Source: Pseudaminobacter sp040045035 (GTDB lineage: Bacteria; Pseudomonadota; Alphaproteobacteria; Rhizobiales; Rhizobiaceae). From it: a stretch of 64,000 nucleotides of DNA. Below, piece after piece: positions 1-7,382 of this stretch. The stretch lies in NCBI RefSeq assembly GCF_040045035.1, contig NZ_JBDZDS010000009.1:124001-188000 (forward strand). Reading direction: 5' to 3'. Numbering within the stretch: position 1 is the first letter of the stretch; each line of letters starts with the position of its first letter. Made by a program: the position numbers and the translations under genes. The notes below the pieces were generated by a model. It was not told the DNA's origin. It searched no databases and worked only from the letters and a program-made list of their open reading frames with translations.

Positions 1-147
1 GCGGAAAAGGCGCAGCCAGGTCTGCGTGTCGAGCTCGCGGTTGCCCTTCATCAACTCGACGGGGTTGGAGCAGTAGGGGCATTGCAGCGGACAGCGATGC
101 GTCAGCTCGGCCAGCATGCCGATGGGAGGGAGGAAGGGCTCGCTCAT
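1..147 (-). CDS. pqqE: PqqE, PQQ synthesis radical SAM enzyme (N-terminal 49 codons only)
   Basis: Only the N-terminus lies in the window; the gene continues past position 1. The 49 visible residues contain the radical-SAM cluster motif CX3CX2C at Cys19, Cys23 and Cys26 (CPLQCPYC). In PQQ synthesis PqqE joins the Glu and Tyr side chains of the PqqA peptide while PqqD presents it. The start codon overlaps the pqqD stop (ATGA at 144-147), so the two are translationally coupled in the pqqABCDE operon. Identification rests on the motif plus position directly after pqqD. Confidence 0.93.
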   Translation of the reverse strand, partial: MSEPFLPPIGMLAELTHRCPLQCPYCSNPVELMKGNRELDTQTWLRLFR

Positions 148-440
148 GGCTTCACCAGCAGCTTGTCGGTCCATTCCTGGAGGAAGTCGAGGACGTCGGC
201 CGCCACGTCTTCCTCAGGCGCATCGTATTCGGCGGCCAGCCCCGAAATGATCTCCGCGACCGTGGTTTCGCCGTCGCAGCGCCGCAGTATGTCGAGGCTG
301 ACGTCGTTCGGCCAGAACACCCGCTCCGGCGACAGCACGGCCCAGGCTTGCCGCACCGGATCGAACTGCAGCCGGACATGGCCTGGCAGCGACGGCTTCG
401 ATTGCCGCGAGACGACGTATCTTTCGCGCAGAGCCGTCAT
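144..440 (-). CDS. pqqD: PqqD, PQQ precursor peptide chaperone
   Basis: A 98-aa protein starting MTALRERYVV, the usual size of PqqD. PqqD is a small RRE-type protein that binds the PqqA precursor peptide and delivers it to PqqE. The family pattern is visible: a C-terminal acidic helical half with the segment EIISGLAAEY and the hydrophobic end DFLQEWTDKLL. A longer reading frame continues upstream inside pqqC, but the ATG at 440 overlaps the pqqC stop by four bases and gives the normal family length, so I chose it. Confidence 0.93.
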   Translation of the reverse strand: MTALRERYVVSRQSKPSLPGHVRLQFDPVRQAWAVLSPERVFWPNDVSLDILRRCDGETTVAEIISGLAAEYDAPEEDVAADVLDFLQEWTDKLLVKP

Positions 441-1222
441 GCGTCTTCCTCCGGCCGGAAGGCGCCGGGCGGGATGTGGCCCGGTTCGCAATAGGCGTGC
501 ATGAGGGCGTCGAGCATCGCCCACAGCACGTCGCATTTGAAGACGAGCGCGTCGATGACGGCCTGCTGGCGCTCGGGCGTGTCGGCATGCTCCAGCACAT
601 AGGCGAGCGCGAAATCGGAATCGCGTGAGGCCTGCTCAGGTCGCTTCTCGAAATAGGCGAGGGTGTCCCTGGTCACATAATCGTACTTGGCCAGGATCGC
701 CGGCACGCGCTCGCCGATGATGATGGGCGAGAACAGCTCCGTCAGCGAGGAGGCTACGGCCTCCAGCAAGGTGCGGTCGGCGCAGAAGGACAGATAGGCG
801 TTGACGGCGAAGCGCGTGGCGGGAAGCGCCAGCCTTTCGCTTTTGACCATCTCGGCCGAGAGCCCGAGCCCGGTGGCGAGCTTCAGCCATTTGGCGATGC
901 CGCCGTTCCAGCCATCGTCGCCGTCATGGTCCTCGACGCGCTTGCGCCAGGCGGCGCGGAAGGCGGGGTCTTCGGCACGGGCGATGATGGTGGCATCCTT
1001 GCGCGGGATCACCGCCTGATAGCAATAGCGGTTGAGGGCCCAGGCCTGCATCTGCCCCTTGGTGAGGGCGCCCGCCGTCATCTGGTGATGGAAGGGGTGG
1101 CGGTTGTGGTAGCGCTCGGCGCCGACCTGCCGCAGAACCGCGTCAAGCTGCGACGCCGTCAGGCCACCCCTGGCCGCCTGGTGAAAATCGCTCACAGCTG
1201 CTGTCCGATAAATGTCGTTCAC
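437..1222 (-). CDS. pqqC: PqqC, pyrroloquinoline-quinone synthase
   Basis: A 261-aa member of the PqqC/TenA-like fold. It performs the last step of PQQ synthesis, the cofactor-free, oxygen-dependent ring closure and eight-electron oxidation of the intermediate AHQQ. Family segments are clear: RYHNRHPFHHQM near residues 37-48, the NRYCYQ region and HDGDDGWNGG. Length and sequence match typical PqqC. It overlaps pqqB by four bases upstream and pqqD by four bases downstream, so it sits in a tightly coupled operon. The product serves XoxF encoded at 4380-6281. Confidence 0.96.
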   Translation of the reverse strand: MNDIYRTAAVSDFHQAARGGLTASQLDAVLRQVGAERYHNRHPFHHQMTAGALTKGQMQAWALNRYCYQAVIPRKDATIIARAEDPAFRAAWRKRVEDHDGDDGWNGGIAKWLKLATGLGLSAEMVKSERLALPATRFAVNAYLSFCADRTLLEAVASSLTELFSPIIIGERVPAILAKYDYVTRDTLAYFEKRPEQASRDSDFALAYVLEHADTPERQQAVIDALVFKCDVLWAMLDALMHAYCEPGHIPPGAFRPEEDA

Positions 1223-2157
1223 AGCTCGATCTCCATGCCGTCGTGACCGATTTCCCAGCCGGCGGCGCGGACGGCCTGATGCTCCACCGAACTTTCGTCG
1301 AGGACAGGGTTGGTGTTGTTGATGTGGACGAAGATGCGTCGGCCGATGGGCACCTCGGCCAGCCGCCGTATGGAGCCTTCGTCACCCGACATGGCGAGGT
1401 GCCCCATGCGGCTGCCGGTCTTGGGGCCGACGCCTGCGACCACCATCTCGTCGTCGGTATAGACGGTTCCGTCGAAGAGCAGGCAGGACGCGCCGGCCAG
1501 CCGCAGGCACAGTTCCGGCTCGATCCGCGCGCAGCCGGGAATGTAGAAGGCCGAGCCGTTGTGCCCCTTGCCGGCGATACGCACCGCAACGGTGTCGCCA
1601 GCCTCGGAGCCGTAATTGTCTTCCGGCCGGGTGGCGTCTTCGAGATAAAGGGCGATCTTGCCCGGCACCGGGAAAGCCTGGATGCGGACGCCGGTTTCTC
1701 GGCCCTCGGCGTCGCCTATGTCGATTTCCTCGTCTTCCGGCAGCATGCGGCGCGGCACGAGTGCCGGGTCGAGGACGTTGAAGATGGAATTGGCGCGCAG
1801 TGCCGCCAGCACCTGCTCGGTGGCGTAGATGGCGAAGGGTTGGCGCTCGCGCAGGCTCAGCAACCCGGCGATGTGGTCGACATCCGCATTGGTGAGCACG
1901 ATCGCACGGATCGGCGTCGACCGCAGAGCGTGGCCGGGCTTGGGCTGCAATTCAGGTGTATCGGCGATCTGCTGGCGGATGTCGGGAGAGGCGTTGAACA
2001 GAACCCAGTTTTGCCCGTCCGCCGAAGCCGCCACGCTCGACTGCGTCCGGGGCCTCACGCCAATCACTCCGGCGCGCGCGGCGCGGCTGAGGTAGTAATT
2101 GCAGTTCCACTGCGGGAAACCGCCGCCCGCTGCCGATCCGACGATCTTCACGCGCAT
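1219..2157 (-). CDS. pqqB: PqqB, metallo-beta-lactamase-fold PQQ synthesis protein
   Basis: A 312-aa PqqB. The N-terminus has the family signature GSAAGGGFPQWNC. The central part has the metal-binding pattern of the metallo-beta-lactamase fold, here in the form TNADVDHIAG near residues 93-102. PqqB is a non-haem iron hydroxylase acting on the Glu-Tyr dipeptide released from PqqA. The gene follows pqqA after 115 bases that contain a perfect hairpin (2237-2262), and it overlaps pqqC by four bases. Confidence 0.96.
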   Translation of the reverse strand: MRVKIVGSAAGGGFPQWNCNYYLSRAARAGVIGVRPRTQSSVAASADGQNWVLFNASPDIRQQIADTPELQPKPGHALRSTPIRAIVLTNADVDHIAGLLSLRERQPFAIYATEQVLAALRANSIFNVLDPALVPRRMLPEDEEIDIGDAEGRETGVRIQAFPVPGKIALYLEDATRPEDNYGSEAGDTVAVRIAGKGHNGSAFYIPGCARIEPELCLRLAGASCLLFDGTVYTDDEMVVAGVGPKTGSRMGHLAMSGDEGSIRRLAEVPIGRRIFVHINNTNPVLDESSVEHQAVRAAGWEIGHDGMEIEL

Positions 2158-2236
2158 GGTAAAGTCCGTTTGTTATCGACCTATCCAAGCTCCCTTGGTC
2201 GCGAACTGCGACCGCGACTGCAGGAAACGAAGGCTT

Positions 2237-2262
2237 GGCGCGTGCTCTGAGGAGCACGCGCC
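2237..2262. terminator. Perfect hairpin between pqqA and pqqB, probable attenuator
   Basis: Two perfect 11-base arms (GGCGCGTGCTC at 2237-2247 and its complement at 2252-2262) enclose a 4-base loop. The hairpin lies 10 bases past the pqqA stop, in the direction of pqqB. On the minus strand it lacks a U-run, so it would act as a partial terminator or as an RNA 3'-end stabiliser. This agrees with the known excess of pqqA transcript over downstream pqq genes in methylotrophs. On the plus strand it is followed by TTTT. Confidence 0.7.
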
Positions 2263-2272
2263 TTTTCGCAGC

Positions 2273-2368
2273 TTACTTCTTCGGAGTGATCTCAGCCGGC
2301 AGGTACCGCGAAATCTCCATGCCTGCTGCCACCTGGCACATGCTTGGTTTTGTCCAGTTCTTCTTCAT
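2273..2368 (-). CDS. pqqA: PqqA, PQQ precursor peptide
   Basis: A 31-residue reading frame, MKKNWTKPSM to TPKK. It carries the family hallmark Glu18 and Tyr22 separated by three residues (EISRY), the two side chains that become PQQ. A GGAG ribosome binding site sits just before the ATG at 2368. It is the first gene of the pqqABCDE operon and is followed by a strong hairpin. The peptide is too short for ordinary gene callers, but its sequence and context leave little doubt. Confidence 0.96.
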   Translation of the reverse strand: MKKNWTKPSMCQVAAGMEISRYLPAEITPKK

Positions 2369-2826
2369 GATCTTCTCCTTCGGCCCGCCCCCTGGAAAAG
2401 GAGGGCGATCCGTCACTGTAGTCAGCCATTGCCTTGGCACCTTGATGCAATGGCTCGTCCATCGTCTAAATGGACAAATGAACCGGATCTTCGTGAAAAA
2501 TATAATTAAAACAACGTATTAATGAGATTTCTTCCGCATTCCGGGCGGACCGTCGATCCCAGTGCGGAGAGCCGCCTCATCCCCGCCGTAGCCGGGGAAG
2601 TGCCGGAGGACCGACGCGAGCTGCTTTCGCCGGCTCGTCTGCCAACCTCCCGCAGACGACAATCGTATAACTTGTGCATATAGGTAAAGTTTTCCCATTT
2701 TCAGCACCTGCCGTCGGAATATTTGCTGCCGCGCGGCGGAATTCGGCCTTTTCCGTCCGGGGGCGGGCGCGGGCTAATGCGACTAGGGCCGATCCCGAGC
2801 GGCACGATACCTCTCCTTTCCCTACG
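2369..2826. other. 458-base gap upstream of pqqA, no gene seen
   Basis: It lies between the pqqA start and the xoxJ stop, both on the minus strand, so it should hold the xoxFGJ 3' end and the pqqA promoter. An AT-rich patch at about 2488-2524 stands out against G+C-rich surroundings and is a plausible promoter location. Reading frames here (for example 2519-2707 minus) lack a ribosome binding site and any family resemblance. I could not identify a convincing -35/-10 pair. Confidence 0.5.
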
Positions 2827-3696
2827 CTACTGTGTGATCAGGTTGTCGCGCTCGTCGAGCAGGGGCACATGGTAGCCGAGCAGCAACTTGTTGATCTCGT
2901 CCTGGTTTTCCTGGATGAACCGGTTGAGGCTGCGCTTCCATTCCTGGTCGGAAGGCCGCACGCCCATGGTGATGCGGTAGGCCATGCGCGAGCCTGACTT
3001 TTCCTTGACCAGCGGCACAACGACCAGATCGGCATTGGCCTTGTGGGCATAGTAGCCGGCAATCGGCCCCCAGAGGACCGCGGCGTCGATCGTGCCGTCG
3101 ACCAGATCCTTGACCATGACCTCGCCCATCGGCGGCGTGGAGCGCGAGTCGACGAACAGCGGATAGGCCTTGGCGTTGTCCATCAGCTTGGCCTCGGCCA
3201 TGTTGGTGGCGGGCGGCGTGCCGCCGACAACGCCGATCTTCTTGCCGGCCAGCTTGGGATCCTCGAGCGTGTCGACGCCGTCGAGCCCGCTGCCCTTCTT
3301 GAAGACCAGTGCGTAGGTCGAGCGGTAGTAGGGATTGGTGTTCTGCACCAGTTCGTCGCCCTGCGCGAAGCCGATGATGACGTCGCAGCGATTGGCCCCG
3401 AGCGTGTTGCGCACGAAGCCGGTGACCATGGGAAACCAGGTATAGCTCACCGACTTGCGGCCCAGCTTGGCTGCGGCCATCTCCGCCAGCTTGTTTTCGA
3501 AGCCCTCGCCGTTCTGGTTGGAGAAGGGCATGTTGGCGGGGTCGGCGCAGACGCGCAGGACATCCCGGTCGACCAGTTCGCCCTGAGCCCCCAGGCCGGC
3601 GCCCTGCGCGAGCGCCGCGGCGGGCAGGGCGCATGCCAGCGCCATTGCCGCTACAATCTGCTTGAGCCCCGATATCTTGCTCGTCGCCATGATCAT
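2827..3696 (-). CDS. xoxJ: XoxJ/MoxJ-type periplasmic protein of the methanol dehydrogenase system
   Basis: About 289 residues with a signal peptide (hydrophobic run ending ALPAAALAQG) and a type 2 periplasmic solute-binding fold. It belongs to the quinoprotein-dehydrogenase-associated substrate-binding family that includes MxaJ and XoxJ. XoxJ is thought to help activate XoxF by binding and partly opening it in the periplasm; it is not known to serve a transporter. The ATG at 3696 overlaps the xoxG stop (ATGA); an in-frame ATG at 3708 is also possible. It is the third gene of xoxF-xoxG-xoxJ. Confidence 0.93.
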   Translation of the reverse strand: MIMATSKISGLKQIVAAMALACALPAAALAQGAGLGAQGELVDRDVLRVCADPANMPFSNQNGEGFENKLAEMAAAKLGRKSVSYTWFPMVTGFVRNTLGANRCDVIIGFAQGDELVQNTNPYYRSTYALVFKKGSGLDGVDTLEDPKLAGKKIGVVGGTPPATNMAEAKLMDNAKAYPLFVDSRSTPPMGEVMVKDLVDGTIDAAVLWGPIAGYYAHKANADLVVVPLVKEKSGSRMAYRITMGVRPSDQEWKRSLNRFIQENQDEINKLLLGYHVPLLDERDNLITQ

Positions 3697-4217
3697 CCAC
3701 CCATGCATTGGTTCTCGTAGTCCTTCGCCGCTTGCGGCTTGTCCTCATGCTTGGCCGGTCGCCCGCGTGGCAGGTCGCCAACCGCGCGCGCCCGCAGATA
3801 GACGTAGAGGTCATCGATGTAGCAATAGACGTTTTTGTTGTCGCCAAAGGCCGGCATGACGCTTTCCTGGCCGCCGCTGACGTTCTTGCGTCCCTCCGCA
3901 ACGGTCGAAATGAACGTCCCGTAATCCATCGATTTCAAAGAGTCGGCCAAGGCGGGCGCATAGGACGAGCCGACACCGTCGGGACCGTGGCAAACGTGGC
4001 AGTCGGAATGATAGCGACGGTAGCCGCTGAAAGTGTACCAGTCGACCGTGCCGTCGGGCTGGATCTTGAATGTCGGGTTTCCGTCCGCGTCGAGATATTT
4101 GCCGTCTTTTTGTGAAGCCGCTGCTGCTTTTTGCGCGTCGTCGGCCCAGGCGAGACGAGCGTTTACGAGGGGCACGATGGACAGTGCCATCACTGACAGG
4201 GCGATGCGAGCGAACAT
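3693..4217 (-). CDS. xoxG: XoxG, cytochrome c electron acceptor of XoxF
   Basis: A 174-aa periplasmic c-type cytochrome. It has an N-terminal signal peptide ending near ARLAWA, a single haem motif CHVCH at Cys73, Cys76 and His77, and a likely axial Met121 in SVMPAFG. In the family XoxG takes electrons one at a time from PQQ in the XoxF methanol dehydrogenase and passes them toward a terminal oxidase. It follows xoxF by 162 bases that contain a hairpin, and overlaps xoxJ. Confidence 0.94.
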   Translation of the reverse strand: MFARIALSVMALSIVPLVNARLAWADDAQKAAAASQKDGKYLDADGNPTFKIQPDGTVDWYTFSGYRRYHSDCHVCHGPDGVGSSYAPALADSLKSMDYGTFISTVAEGRKNVSGGQESVMPAFGDNKNVYCYIDDLYVYLRARAVGDLPRGRPAKHEDKPQAAKDYENQCMGG

Positions 4218-4301
4218 TCAAAACCTCATGTTCTGGCGTTCAGCGACACGACGTGTTTCTGTGTTTGGTCTGCCTTGGATATTGTGTCGTGTTCCACACA
4301 A

Positions 4302-4338
4302 AGAGCCCGGGACGGATCGACGAAGCGTTCCGGGCTCT
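4302..4338 (-). terminator. Hairpin in the xoxF-xoxG spacer, probable attenuator
   Basis: Twelve base pairs (4302-4313 with 4327-4338, one G-T pair) around a 13-base loop, followed on the minus strand by TTTGTGTGG. It lies between xoxF and xoxG. Its likely effect is partial termination, giving much more xoxF than xoxG mRNA, or protection of the xoxF 3' end. The U-run is short, so leakage into xoxG is expected. Confidence 0.65.
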
Positions 4339-4379
4339 CATTTTCGATCCTGCCTTGCAGGACATTCACTTTCAACCGA

Positions 4380-6281
4380 TCACTCCGGCAGGCCGAAGAC
4401 GGTCAGCTGGCCGCCCAGGGTCGTATACTGAGCCAGTCCGGCATAACCGCCGACAGCGCCCAGTCCGGCCGTGTTGACGGCTTGCTGCTCGTTGCCACCA
4501 GGATGGCCCTGATCGACCGCGGCGTGCCATGCTTGGGCGTTCTTGGGCGCCAGCAGGCCACCTGCCAGACCGATGCCGGCCCAGCCGCCGACACCTGACA
4601 AGACGGCAATGTACTGCTTGCCCTTGTGCTCATAGGTCATGACGTTGCCGATGATGCCGGACGGCGTCTTGAACTTGTAAAGCTCCTTGCCGTTCTTATC
4701 GACCGCCTTCAGATAGCCTTCCAGCGTGCCGTAGAAGATGACGTCACCAGCGGTTGAGAGTGCGCCCGACCAGACCGAGAACAGTTCCGGCTTCGACCAG
4801 ACGATCTCGCCCTTGGCAGCATCCCAGGCTATGAAGTTGCCCATGTCGCCGTTTTCGCCTGGCCCCGGAAACATCGACACGGTCGCGCCCACATAGGGCT
4901 GGCCGGCGGTGTAGCTCACCCGATAAGGCTCATAATCCATGCAGACATGGTTGGTCGGCACGAAGAAGAGCTTGTCCTTGGGCGAGTAGGTGGCTGGCTG
5001 CTCGTCCTTGGAACCAAGAGCGGCCGGGCAGACGCCAGCGGTGTTGACATCCTCGCCATTGTGCTGCGGCGAGTATTTGTCGACCACCTCCGGACGACCA
5101 TACTTCTCGCTCTTGGGGTCCATGTTGATCTGGGTTGCCCAGTTCACGGCCGGATCGAATTTCTTCGCCACGAGCAGGGCGCCGCTTTCGCGGTCGAGCG
5201 TATAGGCGAAGCCGTTGCGGTCAAAGTGCACGAGCACGTCGTGCTTCTTGCCGTTGATGTCCATACCGTCGACGAGGATCATCTCGTTGACGCCGTCATA
5301 GTCCCACTCGTCGTGGGGCGTCATCTGATAGACCCATTTGGCGACGCCGGTGTCGGCATCGCGCGCGAAGATCGTCATCGAGTATTTGTTGTCACCGGGC
5401 CGCTGGACAGGGTTCCAGGTCGAAGGGTTGCCGCTGCCGTAATAGACCAGGTTGAGCTTCGGGTCGTAGGACAGCCAGCCCCAGGTGGTGCCGCCGCCCG
5501 TCTTCCACTGCTCGCCTTCCCAGCTCTTGAGGCTGGAGTCGGCGCCCACCGGCTTGCCGAGTTCGGTGGTCTTCTGCGGATCGACCAGTATATCGGCATC
5601 CGGGCCTGTCGAGTAAGCGCGCCAGGCACGCGTGCCGTCCTTGATGTTGTAGGCAGTCAGACTGCCGTGCACGCCAAATTCAGCGCCCGATATGCCGACG
5701 ATCACCTTGTCCTTGACGACCATGGGCGCTGAGGTTCCAGATTCGCCCTTGCCGCCAGTGCTGCTGTCACCGTTCTTGACCGACCAGACCATATTGCCGG
5801 TCTTGGCGTCGATCGCGGTCAGCATCGTGTCCGCTTGGTTCAGGAACAGCATTCCGTCGCCATAGGCCAAGCCACGGTTAACCGTGTCGCAGCACATGAT
5901 TGGAATGACGTTCGGATCCTGCTTGGGTTCATACTTCCACAGAATCTTGCCGTCGTTGTTCAGATCGAGCGCATAGACGATGTTCGGGAATGGCGTGTGG
6001 ACATACATCACATCGCCTATCACCAACGGGGCGCCTTCATGGCCGCGTAGGACGCCGGTGGAGAACATCCATTTGACTTGGAGGTTCTTCACATTTTCGG
6101 CGTTGATTTGTTTCAGCTTCGAATAGCGGGTATTGGCATAGTCACCCGTGGGCATTGCCCAGTTCTTCGCGTCCGAGGCAAGTTTCTGCAGGTCATCATT
6201 TGCCCATGCGCCATAGGCCGACGCACAAGTCATCAATACGGCGGCTATTGGCAGGCAAACGGCTTTGTTGAATGCACGCAT
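4380..6281 (-). CDS. xoxF: XoxF, lanthanide-dependent PQQ methanol dehydrogenase
   Basis: A 633-aa quinoprotein with a signal peptide. It oxidises methanol in the periplasm. Asp327 and Asp329 in WDYDG are decisive: calcium enzymes (MxaF) have Ala at the second site, whereas the extra Asp marks lanthanide-binding XoxF. Other expected metal ligands are visible as Glu201 (SGAEFG) and Asn285 (GSGNPSTWN). The vicinal Cys130-Cys131 disulfide that lies over PQQ is present (IMCCDTV). A GGGAGG ribosome site precedes the ATG at 6281. No mxaF or mxaI is in the window. Electrons go to XoxG; the cofactor comes from the pqq operon. Confidence 0.97.
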   Translation of the reverse strand: MRAFNKAVCLPIAAVLMTCASAYGAWANDDLQKLASDAKNWAMPTGDYANTRYSKLKQINAENVKNLQVKWMFSTGVLRGHEGAPLVIGDVMYVHTPFPNIVYALDLNNDGKILWKYEPKQDPNVIPIMCCDTVNRGLAYGDGMLFLNQADTMLTAIDAKTGNMVWSVKNGDSSTGGKGESGTSAPMVVKDKVIVGISGAEFGVHGSLTAYNIKDGTRAWRAYSTGPDADILVDPQKTTELGKPVGADSSLKSWEGEQWKTGGGTTWGWLSYDPKLNLVYYGSGNPSTWNPVQRPGDNKYSMTIFARDADTGVAKWVYQMTPHDEWDYDGVNEMILVDGMDINGKKHDVLVHFDRNGFAYTLDRESGALLVAKKFDPAVNWATQINMDPKSEKYGRPEVVDKYSPQHNGEDVNTAGVCPAALGSKDEQPATYSPKDKLFFVPTNHVCMDYEPYRVSYTAGQPYVGATVSMFPGPGENGDMGNFIAWDAAKGEIVWSKPELFSVWSGALSTAGDVIFYGTLEGYLKAVDKNGKELYKFKTPSGIIGNVMTYEHKGKQYIAVLSGVGGWAGIGLAGGLLAPKNAQAWHAAVDQGHPGGNEQQAVNTAGLGAVGGYAGLAQYTTLGGQLTVFGLPE

Positions 6282-7007
6282 TGAAATCCTCCCGGGTTAG
6301 GGTCAGGAAGCAATCGTTTCGCCCAATCAATCCTCGCCCACAGGGGTTTGCCCAAGCTACCTGGCGGGGAACCATTTCCGGCAGCGTGTCACGCCCTAAG
6401 TCAGCGTGGGCGGAGGGCACCAAGCCGCCCACCTTGCCTGGACTACGAAAGATAGTCGCCGTTCCCATGACAACGACTTCCTTGAAGCCGGAAACGGCAA
6501 AAGGCTATGTCAGAACATTTGGCAAGGCAAGCACAAACGTCCATAATCATATTGCGATGCAATATTGTTTGTGATTTTTTCACAGTATATGTCGATTTAT
6601 ATTTATTCCAGTTTAAGTATGTGAATAATTTCCTCTTTCGTGAATTGAGGCGAATTGGCTTCGTTTTTTGAATTTTAACTTAAGATGAAACGGATTTAGT
6701 TTACTTCTTTTATATTGTCTCGGTTTGTATATCGAAGCCGGGAGAGGGCGCTATCCTGTCGAGTTAGTCCGCTATCATGAAACAATTCCCGGCCAGAACG
6801 GTTCCGAACGAAGACAGTTGTCATCACTCGAAGCCGGAAATGGAGGCAGGGAAGGCATCAGGAGCCCTTTGGCGTCGCGAAGAAGCATCATCCTTTGGTC
6901 CAATATCATGAGGACGGTGCATTGGGTGCCTGCAGTCGGCTGGACAGTCGTGCATTGCCGCGCCACCCTTCGGGCCGGGGAAGTCGAAATGCCATGGGAG
7001 AAAGACC
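6282..7007. promoter_or_regulatory. Divergent regulatory gap between xoxF and the 7008 gene
   Basis: 726 bases with no believable gene. The part next to xoxF (6282-6480) is G+C-rich. 6535-6725 is strongly AT-rich with runs of T and A, unlike the rest of the window, and would suit promoters in both directions. It contains a perfect palindrome at 6549-6565. The length implies long untranslated leaders or several regulator sites for xoxF, which in relatives is controlled by lanthanide and methanol signals. I could not assign a -35/-10 pair. Confidence 0.55.
6549..6565. promoter_or_regulatory. Perfect 17-base palindrome upstream of xoxF, candidate operator
   Basis: Arms ATATTGC and GCAATAT around GAT form a perfect dyad about 270 bases upstream of the xoxF start, in the AT-rich core of the divergent gap. 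It also satisfies the T-N11-A pattern of LysR-type sites. The binding protein is unknown, and the short, AT-rich palindrome could occur by chance. Confidence 0.35.
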
Positions 7008-7352
7008 ATGTTTTCGAGACTGCCGATCGCGGTTACCGCAGCCATTCTCATTGCAAGCGCCTGTCCGTCGCAGGCTGCAAACGATTATCCGACCTCGGCG
7101 CGGGCCGACTACGTCTTCGCCTGCATGCAGGCCAACGGCCAAACGCATGAGATGCTCGATCGGTGCTCCTGCTCGATCGACGTGATCGCCTCCATCCTGC
7201 CCTATGATCGCTACGAGACCGCCGAGACCTTCCGGAGCATGGCGCAGACGACCGGCGAGGCCACCGAGCTTTTCCGCGAGAGCGCCCCGGCCAAGGCGGC
7301 GGGCGGCGATCTGCGGCGGGCACAGGCCGAGGCCGACGTCGTTTGCTTCTGA
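7008..7352 (+). CDS. Small secreted Cys-containing protein next to xoxF, function unknown
   Basis: 114 residues. A signal peptide ends near PSQAAND. The mature part has Cys in DYVFACM, in RCSCS and four residues or fewer from the C-terminus (VVCF), so disulfides in the periplasm are likely. GGGAGA eight bases before the ATG supports the start. I recall similar small proteins beside PQQ-dependent dehydrogenases in rhizobia and methylotrophs, but no function is known to me. It is divergent from xoxF and convergent with the ABC operon at 7383-9935. A role in periplasmic methanol oxidation is inference from position only. Confidence 0.72.
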   Translation: MFSRLPIAVTAAILIASACPSQAANDYPTSARADYVFACMQANGQTHEMLDRCSCSIDVIASILPYDRYETAETFRSMAQTTGEATELFRESAPAKAAGGDLRRAQAEADVVCF

Positions 7353-7355
7353 TCT

Positions 7356-7380
7356 CTCGGCCGGGGCTGGTGAGGCCGAG
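7356..7380. terminator. Hairpin between convergent genes
   Basis: A perfect 7-base-pair stem (CTCGGCC at 7356-7362, complement at 7374-7380) lies in the 30 bases between the 7008 gene and the ABC ATPase gene that face each other. It has no T-run on either side, so it is at most a weak two-way terminator. Confidence 0.4.
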
Positions 7381-7382
7381 GC

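Noticed and set aside
2519..2707. Possible 62-aa minus-strand gene between pqqA and xoxJ
   Set aside because: No ribosome site, no family resemblance; the region more likely holds the pqqA promoter.
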